5,117 nucleotides of DNA. Origin: Acidobacteriota bacterium (GTDB taxonomy: Bacteria; Actinomycetota; Acidimicrobiia; Spongiisociales; UBA5794). Location: contig SMXV01000124.1 of the NCBI GenBank assembly GCA_004356175.1, forward strand, positions 1 through 5,117, given 5' to 3'. Positions 1 through 5,117 of the stretch are shown here, piece by piece; positions within the stretch are counted from its first letter, which is position 1, and each line of letters begins with the position of its first letter. A program made the position numbers and the translations under genes. A model generated the notes under the pieces. It searched no databases. It saw only the letters and a list, made by a program, of their open reading frames with translations, and was not told the origin of the DNA.

Positions 1-366
1 AGTGAACGCGCCGGGGCTCGCCTCGGGGAGGAGTTCCATGAGACGAGTGTGGTACGTGTGCGCAAGCTCCTCGGCGTCAGGCTCCCAGCCGAACTCGAAC
101 GATGCCTTGCCGACAAGCACAAGACGAGCAGGCTTGAGCACTTCACCGCCTCCGAAGTCGATGTCTACAGCACCCGCTGCGAGGATTGCCTTGTCAACGT
201 TGAAGTGCCGCACAGCTCCAGTGTATTTCTCGTAGTCCCTTGCGAGTTCTCTCGCCAGCTCCTCCGACAGCCGGTCACAGATCGTGTCGGGATGACCTGT
301 GCCCTTCCGTTCAACAAATTCGATAGGGGGGTCGTACGGCTCGCGTCCGGTGAGCATGAGATTCAA
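1..366 (-). CDS. Archaeal-type S-adenosylmethionine synthetase (methionine adenosyltransferase), N-terminal part, cut by left edge
   Basis: This family makes S-adenosylmethionine from methionine and ATP in the cytosol. Only the first 122 residues are present, about 30% of the usual ~400. The reverse complement reads PIEFVERKGTGHPDTICD (residues 14-31), then HFNVDKAIL (54-62) and FGGGEV (71-76). These blocks match the archaeal-type family (PF01941: VERKG-GHPDSICD, HHNVDK, FGGGE) and not the MetK type, whose motif is HPDKICDQ. His25 and Asp27 of HPD are the expected substrate-site residues. The start is uncertain. TTG at 366 has AGGA 6 nt upstream and gives a family-like 17 residues before VERKG. 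ATG at 357 has no ribosome site, and ATG at 429 would add 21 residues. The upstream nitroreductase stop lies in the same frame, 96 nt before TTG 366. The family call is firm; the start and the reason for its presence here are not. Confidence 0.85.
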   Translation of the reverse strand, partial: MNLMLTGREPYDPPIEFVERKGTGHPDTICDRLSEELARELARDYEKYTGAVRHFNVDKAILAAGAVDIDFGGGEVLKPARLVLVGKASFEFGWEPDAEELAHTYHTRLMELLPEASPGAFT

Positions 367-409
367 AGGTGCGTCCTGTCGGTGGTTCGGCTGGTCGGCA
401 GTTGGCTGG

Positions 410-415
410 ATTGTA
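410..415 (-). promoter_or_regulatory. Possible -10 element upstream of the SAM synthetase
   Basis: The minus strand reads TACAAT here, 5 of 6 matches to TATAAT, within GTATACAAT. A start of transcription near position 402 would leave a leader of about 36 nt before the TTG at 366. No good -35 box stands at 16-18 nt (GTGCGA is the best, 3 of 6 matches), so the case is weak. It only makes sense if translation starts at 366 or 357, because the alternative ATG at 429 lies upstream of it. Confidence 0.2.
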
Positions 416-462
416 TACGCGAAGTGCATCGCTCGCACGGCTCCAACTCCGAGCAATTTCAG

Positions 463-1041
463 CTACCAATGCTCCCATCGCACCGCTTCTTCAGGTGCGA
501 TCCTGCCGCGAGAGACGCTCTGTGACCCACGGTCATCGATTCCGAATCCAAGTGTCACGACTCCTGCAATGAGAACGTCGTCTGGGACACCAACAATGGC
601 GTGTAGCCCTTCGAATGCGTGTGCTCCAAGGAAACCTGCTGAGAGTCCGACGTCCACGGCTCCGTACAACAGTGCCATGAGAGAAGCTCCGACGTCGACC
701 CACCAGTACGGCACATCCCAGTTCGTTGATCCGTCCTTGTCAGGCTCGCTGTAGCGATCGCGATACGCACCCGGGTCGGTGCACAACACAATGTGCACTG
801 GCGCAACCGAGAGCCACGGATCGAATCCTTTCGAGGCGAAGCTGTCTTCGTTCGCAGCTCTCGCAATTGAGCTACGTACCTTGGCGTCCGTCACAACCAC
901 GAAACGTTGGCCCTGACTGAACCCTGCCGACGGTGCATGTACTCCTGCATTGACGACACGTTCGATGAGATGGCGATCGATGGGCTCGTTTCTGTATCTC
1001 CGCACCATCCTGCGCCGAGCTACAATGCGGTCGAACTCCAC
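463..1041 (-). CDS. Nitroreductase-family FMN-dependent oxidoreductase
   Basis: This 192-residue protein belongs to the nitroreductase/FMN reductase superfamily, typically homodimeric cytosolic flavoproteins that use NAD(P)H; substrates vary and cannot be read from the sequence. Seen here: the N-terminal basic FMN phosphate-binding motif RRRMVRRYRNEP (9-20), a substrate/FMN loop HAPSAGFSQGQRFVVV (35-50), the core WDVPYWWVDVGASLMALL (108-125), where the helix after WDVPYWW packs at the dimer interface, and GLSAGFLG with GVPDDVLIAGVVTLG (132-165), the usual C-terminal core. The length is normal for a minimal family member. The start is GTG at 1041, one base after the pntB stop, with only a weak GAGA upstream; an internal ATG at 1008 would remove part of the FMN motif, so GTG is preferred. 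Expression probably depends on translation from pntB. The family is secure; the function is open. Confidence 0.88.
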   Translation of the reverse strand: MEFDRIVARRRMVRRYRNEPIDRHLIERVVNAGVHAPSAGFSQGQRFVVVTDAKVRSSIARAANEDSFASKGFDPWLSVAPVHIVLCTDPGAYRDRYSEPDKDGSTNWDVPYWWVDVGASLMALLYGAVDVGLSAGFLGAHAFEGLHAIVGVPDDVLIAGVVTLGFGIDDRGSQSVSRGRIAPEEAVRWEHW

Positions 1042-1042
1042 G

Positions 1043-2410
1043 TCACAGGTTCTCGAGGGCGCTCAACGCGTCCTCGAGTGCTTTCTTGGCATCGCCAAAG
1101 TACATAAGCGTCGAGTCCTGATAGAAGAGCGGATTGTCGATGCCTGCAAACCCTGCGGAGAGGCTGCGTTTGACAACGATGGTTGTCGATGCCTCCTCGA
1201 CGTTGAGGACAGGCATGCCGTAGATAGGACTTCCGGGGTCATTATTGGCTGCCGGATTCACGACGTCGTTTGCGCCAACAACGAGCACAACGTCTGTCTG
1301 TTTGAACTTCGGGTTGGCCTGATCCAGGTCCAGAAGGAGGTCGTATGAGACGTCTGCTTCGGCAAGAAGCACGTTCATGTGTCCGGGCATTCGGCCAGCT
1401 ACGGGATGAATTGCGTACGTAACGGCGATTCCTCGAGCCTCGAGGGCATTTGCCAAGTCTTTGACCGCATGTTGTGCCTGGGCCACCGCAAGACCGTACC
1501 CGGGGACAATGACAACGGACTGGGCATACGCCAGCGCAATCGCACAGTCGTCTGCTGTGGCGCGATTGACCGGCTGGGTCCCAATGGAGTCTGCCGCGGC
1601 GGTGCCGCCGAACTTGGCGAAGAGAATGCTCGGAACTGACCTGTTCATTGCAACCGCCATCTCAAGGGTGAGCACAAGACCAGCAGCTCCCACGAGTGCA
1701 CCGCCGATGATGAGTGCCTGGTTGCCAATCACCAAACCGGCCATCGAGGCTGCGATGCCCGAGAACGAGTTGAGCAGAGAGATCACCACGGGCATGTCCG
1801 CGCCGCCGATAGGGAGGACGGCTGTGATCCCAAGCAGCGCCGCCAACGCTGTTGCCACCCAATACGCGTTGGTCGAGTCGTACATCATCCCAACTCCAGC
1901 AGCGATCACGGCTGCGGCTGCGATCGCACCGTTTGTGAAGCTGCCGCCAGGGAGGAACATCTGGCGGCTCGGCACCAGTCCCTGCAGCTTGCCGAAAGCG
2001 ACAAACGAACCCGTCAGAGTAATCGCGCCAATCGTGAGAGACAACGAGATTGTCACCGCTGTCTCTGTTGGCATCACGGCGTCGGAAGCGACCACAGCAG
2101 CGGCAGCCACAAGAGCAGATGCCCCACCACCGAAGCCGTTGAATGCTGCAACGAGTTGCGGCATCTCGGTCATCTGAACGCGGATGGCGAGGAAGGCACC
2201 GATCACCGCTCCCGCGACCATGCCTCCAATGACGAGGCCCCAGACAAGTCGAGTATCGAGGCTGAGCAGGTCGACCACCGTCACCACAACGGCGACCAAC
2301 ATACCGACTGATGCGATTCGGTTGCCGCGTCTCGCCGTGCGAGGGGATGTCATTCCTTTGAGTCCGACGATGAAGAGCACCCCGGCGGCGAGGTAGGCGA
2401 GTTCAGTCAT
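1043..2410 (-). CDS. pntB: NAD(P) transhydrogenase subunit beta (membrane domain plus NADP(H)-binding dIII)
   Basis: Beta subunit of the proton-translocating transhydrogenase, which couples inward proton movement to hydride transfer from NADH to NADP+. It has 455 residues (E. coli PntB 462). Residues 1-260 are a multi-helix membrane domain with RVQMTEMPQLVAAF (77-90), GGADMPVVISLLNSFSG (202-218; Asp205 and Asn214 match E. coli Asp213 and Asn222) and AMNRS (254-258). The C-terminal NADP(H) domain carries PGYGLAVAQAQ (303-313), HPVAGRMPGHMNVLLAEA (335-352), GANDVVNPAA (379-388), SPIYGMPVLNV (394-404) and KRSLSAGFAGIDNPLFY (414-430). The start is ATG 2410, overlapping the pntAB stop by 4 nt (ATGA), with AGGAAGG centred a few bases upstream. 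Oddity: residue 91, a histidine in the E. coli proton channel, is Asn, and no histidine occurs in the membrane domain. Confidence 0.97.
   Translation of the reverse strand: MTELAYLAAGVLFIVGLKGMTSPRTARRGNRIASVGMLVAVVVTVVDLLSLDTRLVWGLVIGGMVAGAVIGAFLAIRVQMTEMPQLVAAFNGFGGGASALVAAAAVVASDAVMPTETAVTISLSLTIGAITLTGSFVAFGKLQGLVPSRQMFLPGGSFTNGAIAAAAVIAAGVGMMYDSTNAYWVATALAALLGITAVLPIGGADMPVVISLLNSFSGIAASMAGLVIGNQALIIGGALVGAAGLVLTLEMAVAMNRSVPSILFAKFGGTAAADSIGTQPVNRATADDCAIALAYAQSVVIVPGYGLAVAQAQHAVKDLANALEARGIAVTYAIHPVAGRMPGHMNVLLAEADVSYDLLLDLDQANPKFKQTDVVLVVGANDVVNPAANNDPGSPIYGMPVLNVEEASTTIVVKRSLSAGFAGIDNPLFYQDSTLMYFGDAKKALEDALSALENL
1052..1078 (-). repeat. Hairpin at the 3' end of pntB, just upstream of the nitroreductase start
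   Basis: Two 7-nt arms, CTCGAGG and CCTCGAG, are perfectly complementary, and an inner GCG/CGC pair lies inside them, giving a 10-bp stem with a 2-nt bulge and a 5-nt loop. It lies within the last codons of pntB (two Leu-Glu pairs) and ends 10 nt before the GTG start of the nitroreductase, overlapping the only weak GAG of its ribosome site. No T-run follows, so it is not an intrinsic terminator. It could hide the downstream start until ribosomes finish pntB. It could also be a by-product of repeated Leu-Glu codons. Confidence 0.45.
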
Positions 2411-2718
2411 CGTCCTTCCTCGGACTCGCTCTTCCTCGGAATCTTCTTGAACATCTCAAGCATGCGATCCGTGACAAGGAAACCGCCTACGACGTTGATC
2501 ATTGCCAGCATCACGGCGAGGAAGCCAAGGATCGCTGCAAAGGTGCCGCTGCCCATGGCGGATGCCAATATCGCGCCGACAATCGTGATGCCCGAGATTG
2601 CGTTTGCGCCAGACATGAGTGGGGTGTGAAGTGTCCGGGGAACTTTCGCGATGATCTCGAACCCGATGAAGGATGCAAGCACGAACACGATGATGCCGAC
2701 GATGAACTGGTCGCTCAT
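2407..2718 (-). CDS. pntAB: NAD(P) transhydrogenase subunit alpha-2 (short membrane subunit)
   Basis: The 103-residue alpha-2 membrane subunit of a three-gene transhydrogenase; in E. coli the same segment is the C-terminus of PntA. It has three hydrophobic helices, about residues 4-23, 38-55 and 58-83, with the family signature KVPRTLHTPLMSGANAISG (25-43) and a basic cytoplasmic tail ending KKIPRKSESEEGR. The length matches the family (about 90-110). The start is ATG 2718, overlapping the pntAA stop by 4 nt, preceded on the message by GAGGG (10-nt spacing) and GGAG (4-nt spacing). The stop overlaps the pntB ATG by 4 nt. The position occupied by His42 in the Thermus thermophilus alpha-2 subunit is Ser42 here; His31 of the universal HTPL motif is the only histidine. 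Confidence 0.96.
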   Translation of the reverse strand: MSDQFIVGIIVFVLASFIGFEIIAKVPRTLHTPLMSGANAISGITIVGAILASAMGSGTFAAILGFLAVMLAMINVVGGFLVTDRMLEMFKKIPRKSESEEGR

Positions 2719-3833
2719 GTCTCTCCGTCCCTCTGTGGCGCAACGATGGTCGGCCCGACAACCGGGTCGTCGTAGTCAACAGCCATGGAACCGTCGGTCA
2801 CCATTCGCTTCACCAACTCAGCGACGTTTCGGCCGAACATGCGGCTGGAATCTGTCGCAACTCTTGACGCGAGATCGGTTGGGCCCATGATTTGCACTCC
2901 GGCCACTTCAACGGTCTCGTCCGGACGTGATCCTTCAACATTTCCCCCGGACGACGACGCCATGTCGATGATGACTGATCCAGGTTTCATGGCTCTGACC
3001 ATTTCACTGCTGATGAGTCTGGGCGCTTTTCGGCCAGGCACCTGCGCGGTGGTGATAATCAGATCCGCGGCTTCGACTGCACTGGCAAGTGCCGCTTTTT
3101 GTGCGAGTTCGGTTTCCTCATCGAGGGCACGTGCATATCCGCCTTCGTCCATCTTCATCGTCGGAGCCTCAACGAACCTGCCACCGAGCGACTCGACCTG
3201 TTCCTTGGTCTCTGGCCTGATGTCGTATGCGTACACGACGGCACCGAGGCGTTTTGCGGTCGCAATTGCTTGAAGACCGGCAACACCTACACCGAGAATG
3301 AGTACGTTCGACGGTGGGATCGTGCCAGCCGCGGTGACGAGCATCGGCATGAACCGGCGCAGCGTTGTGACTCCAAGCAGCACCGCGGCGTACCCAGCGG
3401 ATGTTGCCTGGGAAGAGAGCGCATCCATCGACTGGGCAAGTGTTGACCTCGGAAGCATCTCCATTGACAGCGACGTGATTCCGTCAACGCCCCACCTGGA
3501 GAGCATGTCGGCGTTCGCCGTCGGATCGATCAGACCGACGACAACAGAGCCGTCTGCCAAGATCTCACGATCACTTGATGTGGGTGGAGAGATGCGTACG
3601 AGCAGGTCCAGCGGTGGGCCATCCGCCAGATTCTCAACGACTGTCGCGCCAGCATCGACAAATGAGGCGTCGTCGAATCCTGCTCCGCCGCCAGCACCGG
3701 ATTCGACGGTGACATCGAAGCCGAGTTCAATGAATGCGGTCACCGTTATCGGTGGAGCGGCAACCCTGTTTTCGGTGGCGGATTGTTCGTTGCGGATTCC
3801 GAGGTGCATCGGACGGCACGGTACCTGCATCAT
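2715..3833 (-). CDS. pntAA: NAD(P) transhydrogenase subunit alpha-1 (NAD(H)-binding dI)
   Basis: Soluble NAD(H)-binding subunit of the transhydrogenase, docking on the cytoplasmic side of PntAB/PntB. It is related to alanine dehydrogenase and forms a two-domain Rossmann dimer. With the start chosen it has 372 residues, close to the ~380 of the Rhodospirillum rubrum alpha-1 subunit. Seen: HLGIRNEQSATENRVAAPP (10-28) with VESGAGGGAGF (43-53); the signature RSTLAQSMDALSSQA (129-143), in which Arg129, Gln134, Asp137 and Ser140 match R. rubrum Arg127, Gln132, Asp135 and Ser138; the nucleotide fold LGVGVAGLQAIATAKRLGA (180-198) with Asp204 in YDIRPE; then QVPGRKAPRLIS and GSVIIDMASSSGGN. It lacks the membrane helices fused to it in E. 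coli PntA. ATG 3833 is chosen because GAAGG lies 8 nt upstream; ATG 3809, where MHLGI aligns with the usual family start, and ATG 3848 are alternatives. Confidence 0.95.
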   Translation of the reverse strand: MMQVPCRPMHLGIRNEQSATENRVAAPPITVTAFIELGFDVTVESGAGGGAGFDDASFVDAGATVVENLADGPPLDLLVRISPPTSSDREILADGSVVVGLIDPTANADMLSRWGVDGITSLSMEMLPRSTLAQSMDALSSQATSAGYAAVLLGVTTLRRFMPMLVTAAGTIPPSNVLILGVGVAGLQAIATAKRLGAVVYAYDIRPETKEQVESLGGRFVEAPTMKMDEGGYARALDEETELAQKAALASAVEAADLIITTAQVPGRKAPRLISSEMVRAMKPGSVIIDMASSSGGNVEGSRPDETVEVAGVQIMGPTDLASRVATDSSRMFGRNVAELVKRMVTDGSMAVDYDDPVVGPTIVAPQRDGET

Positions 3834-3841
3834 CGACGCAA

Positions 3842-3846
3842 CCTTC
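3842..3846 (-). promoter_or_regulatory. Ribosome binding site deciding the pntAA start
   Basis: GAAGG on the minus strand, 8 nt before the ATG at 3833. The other possible ATG codons (3848, 3809) have no purine-rich site at a useful distance, and the adjacent ATG at 3830 is 11 nt away. This supports a start at 3833 even though family similarity begins near 3809. Confidence 0.5.
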
Positions 3847-3859
3847 ATGCAGTGGCTTC

Positions 3860-3878
3860 AGGTATTGGGTCGATACCT
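3860..3878. repeat. Inverted repeat in the gap upstream of pntAA, possible operator
   Basis: AGGTAT and ATACCT form perfect 6-nt arms around a 7-nt centre, inside the 66-nt gap between the aldolase stop (3900) and pntAA. The arms do not extend and no T-run follows on the minus strand, so a terminator is unlikely. The centre-to-centre spacing of the arms, 13 bp, is compatible with a dimeric repressor site. A loose promoter-like pair (TTGATC with TATCGA, 15-nt spacing) overlaps it on the minus strand but is too poor to annotate. The function is inferred from position only. Confidence 0.35.
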
Positions 3879-3899
3879 TGTTTGTCCGAAGATCAACGG

Positions 3900-4772
3900 T
3901 CAGTCGCTTTGAGGCGATGCCGACGTGAGGTCGGTGAAGGCTGCTCTGATGGACTGCTCAGCCTCTGGACTGATCGCCTGCAACGGAAGGCGGCTTGTCC
4001 CAATCTCCATGCCTTGCAACGATGCCGCGAATTTCGTCCCCGCAACTCCATGGTGTTGCACGATTGCGGTGATGGTGTTGAGACGATCCTGAGCCGTTGC
4101 GTCGCCAGCGACAGCACGATCAAGTGTTGTTGCGGCGTAGTTGGCGCTTGCGGTGATCGCACCGTGGGCACCAAGCTGGGCGCTTTCAAGCACGGCAGAC
4201 GAATTGCCTGCGTACACAAGAAATCCCGTGCTGAGGGTCGTTTTCAGCGCACCGACTCGAGATGGATCACCGCCGCTGTCCTTCATACCCCTGATGACGT
4301 CATGGTTGGCCAGCTCAGCAATCGTCGGCACCGGAAGTTCGTATCCGGTGACCGGTGGCACGGTGTAGAGAAGGATCGGCACGGGAGAGAAGTCAGCAAC
4401 GCGTAGAAAGAAGTCAGCAACAGCGATGTCGCGCCCTCTGATCAGAGTCGTTGGCGTCACAACCAGGACAGCGTTCGCTCCAGCGTCGGCTGCCTCAGTG
4501 ATTTGCGCGTGTGCTTGTCGATCGGTCTCAGCAAAGATTGCACATATAATTACGAGGTCTGTCGATACGGAGCGAGCCTCAGAAACGAGAGTCGTTCGCT
4601 CTCCCTGCTCAATGTATGGGCCTTCACCGGTCGATCCGGCAACAAGAACCCCTTGTGAACTTTGCGAAATCGCGACAGAGACATTGTGCCGATGTTTTGC
4701 GATGTCGACGAGACCGTTGCTGGTAAATGGAGTTATGAGTGCTGGCATTGTGTGCGGCCATTGACTACTCAT
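3900..4772 (-). CDS. DapA-superfamily class I aldolase/dehydratase, closest by motif to 4-hydroxy-2-oxoglutarate aldolase
   Basis: A 290-residue TIM-barrel protein of the dihydrodipicolinate synthase/N-acetylneuraminate lyase superfamily (PF00701), which forms a lysine Schiff base with pyruvate or a 2-oxo acid. Seen: MPALITPFTSNGLVD (9-23), the carboxylate loop GSTGEGPYI (46-54), Tyr136 in LLYTVPPVTGYELP, and the Schiff-base Lys164 in RGMKDSGGD (161-169). The C-terminal GVAGTKFAASLQG and LPLQAISPEAEQSIRAAF resemble eukaryotic HOGA1, which splits 4-hydroxy-2-oxoglutarate into pyruvate and glyoxylate. The DapA substrate arginine (YNVPSRTG) is Val141 and the Tyr-Tyr pair after VTP is Thr-Thr (108-109), so a lysine-pathway DapA role is unlikely. 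ATG 4772 is chosen: it overlaps the gnd stop by 8 nt (ATGAGTAG), has only a weak GAG upstream and is probably translated by reinitiation. ATG 4748 is the alternative. Sugar-acid lyases in the superfamily remain possible. Confidence 0.9.
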   Translation of the reverse strand: MSSQWPHTMPALITPFTSNGLVDIAKHRHNVSVAISQSSQGVLVAGSTGEGPYIEQGERTTLVSEARSVSTDLVIICAIFAETDRQAHAQITEAADAGANAVLVVTPTTLIRGRDIAVADFFLRVADFSPVPILLYTVPPVTGYELPVPTIAELANHDVIRGMKDSGGDPSRVGALKTTLSTGFLVYAGNSSAVLESAQLGAHGAITASANYAATTLDRAVAGDATAQDRLNTITAIVQHHGVAGTKFAASLQGMEIGTSRLPLQAISPEAEQSIRAAFTDLTSASPQSD

Positions 4773-5117
4773 TATCGCTCGCGACGTCGGTCGTCCACTC
4801 CGTGTGGAACCACTCGCCCGGTGGCCTGTCCATGCGTTCATAGGTGTGAGCGCCGAAGAAATCGCGCTGCGCCTGGGTGAGATTCGCCGGCAGCCGCTTC
4901 GAGCGATAGGCATCGTAGAACGCCAGCGCGGACGAATACGCAGGCACCGGTAGTCCAGACATCGCAGCGCGCGCCACAGTACTTCGTAGACCGCCGAGGG
5001 CTTGAGCGATCTCTTCCCTGAAGAAGTCGTTAAGCAGAAGGTTTCTGAGTTCTGGATCTTCGAGATACGCAGCGGTGATGTCACGGAGAAAACGGGATCG
5101 AATGATGCAGCCTTCTC
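4765..5117 (-). CDS. gnd: 6-phosphogluconate dehydrogenase, C-terminal part, cut by right edge
   Basis: Catalyses oxidative decarboxylation of 6-phosphogluconate to ribulose 5-phosphate with reduction of NADP+ (or NAD+ in some members), the last oxidative step of the pentose phosphate pathway. The 116 residues present are the end of the all-helical C-terminal domain. Diagnostic stretches are GCIIRSRFL near the edge, PVPAYSSALAFYDAYRSKRL in the middle, and then the tail ANLTQAQRDFFGAHTYER, ending with FHTEW. The Arg in QAQRD and the His in GAHTYE are the residues that reach into the partner subunit's 6-phosphogluconate site in characterised enzymes. The FHTEW ending indicates the long-form enzyme (~470 residues), not the short GndA-like type that ends earlier. 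The TAG stop overlaps the start of the next gene by 8 nt, so they share a transcript. Whether it prefers NADP+ or NAD+ cannot be judged, because the N-terminal nucleotide fold lies outside the window. Confidence 0.95.
   Translation of the reverse strand, partial: EGCIIRSRFLRDITAAYLEDPELRNLLLNDFFREEIAQALGGLRSTVARAAMSGLPVPAYSSALAFYDAYRSKRLPANLTQAQRDFFGAHTYERMDRPPGEWFHTEWTTDVASDNE

Noticed and set aside
430..462. Possible terminator between the nitroreductase and the SAM synthetase
   Set aside because: Only 4-nt complementary arms (GCTC/GAGC, GTGC/GCAC) are present and no T-run follows, so there is no support for an intrinsic terminator.
49..525. Plus-strand open frame of 158 codons at the left edge
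   Set aside because: The minus strand in this interval encodes the conserved N-terminus of a SAM synthetase and the end of the nitroreductase, so the plus frame is a shadow.
1431..1446. Tandem CCTCGAG-CCTCGAG repeat
   Set aside because: It lies inside the conserved NADP-domain region of pntB, encoding Leu-Glu-Ala-Arg-Gly, so codon choice explains it. Two further CTCGAG sites near 1052 and 1073 have a similar codon basis.
1461..2177. Long plus-strand open frame (238 codons) opposite pntB
   Set aside because: It is the complement of a highly conserved membrane-protein gene. Its Ala/Pro/Thr-rich product matches nothing I recognise, and open antisense frames are expected opposite GC-rich genes.
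3298..4406. Two plus-strand open frames (204 and 207 codons) opposite pntAA and the aldolase
   Set aside because: Both lie antisense to genes with clear family motifs, and their translations show no recognisable domain; they are composition artefacts.
4773..5084. N-terminal extension of the aldolase frame up to 5084
   Set aside because: This stretch is the real coding sequence of 6-phosphogluconate dehydrogenase in another frame. DapA-type proteins begin close to the ALITPF strand, which fits ATG 4772.

Overview
All genes that can be supported lie on the minus strand, so the operon reads from the right edge to the left edge. In transcription order they are: the C-terminal part of 6-phosphogluconate dehydrogenase (cut by the right edge), a DapA/HOGA-superfamily aldolase or dehydratase, the three-subunit proton-translocating NAD(P) transhydrogenase (pntAA, pntAB, pntB), a nitroreductase-family flavoprotein, and the N-terminal part of an archaeal-type S-adenosylmethionine synthetase (cut by the left edge). 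The last gene runs off the window and was found by reading the reverse complement of positions 1-465.

The genes are packed tightly. gnd and the aldolase overlap by 8 nt. A 66-nt gap then precedes pntAA; it is the largest gap in the window unless the late start of the SAM synthetase (96 nt) is correct. pntAA/pntAB and pntAB/pntB each overlap by 4 nt (ATGA). pntB and the nitroreductase are separated by 1 nt, and the nitroreductase and the SAM synthetase by 33 to 105 nt depending on the start chosen. No stretch over 300 nt lacks a gene. I saw no tRNA, rRNA, CRISPR array, insertion sequence or attachment site.

The organism looks like a bacterium of moderately high GC content. The separate alpha-1/alpha-2/beta transhydrogenase layout and the nitroreductase sequence resemble actinobacterial or Acidimicrobiia-like genomes. 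That is an impression from protein style, not a demonstrated placement. The archaeal-type SAM synthetase is unusual in such a setting.

The shared theme is NADP(H). 6-phosphogluconate dehydrogenase makes NADPH in the oxidative pentose phosphate pathway. Transhydrogenase moves hydride between NADH and NADP+ using the proton gradient. The nitroreductase would consume NAD(P)H through FMN. The aldolase fits sugar-acid or oxo-acid catabolism. The most notable details are the absence of both membrane-domain histidines associated with proton transfer in characterised transhydrogenases, the loss of diagnostic DapA active-site residues in the aldolase, and the archaeal-type SAM synthetase. I found no clearly new multi-gene system.
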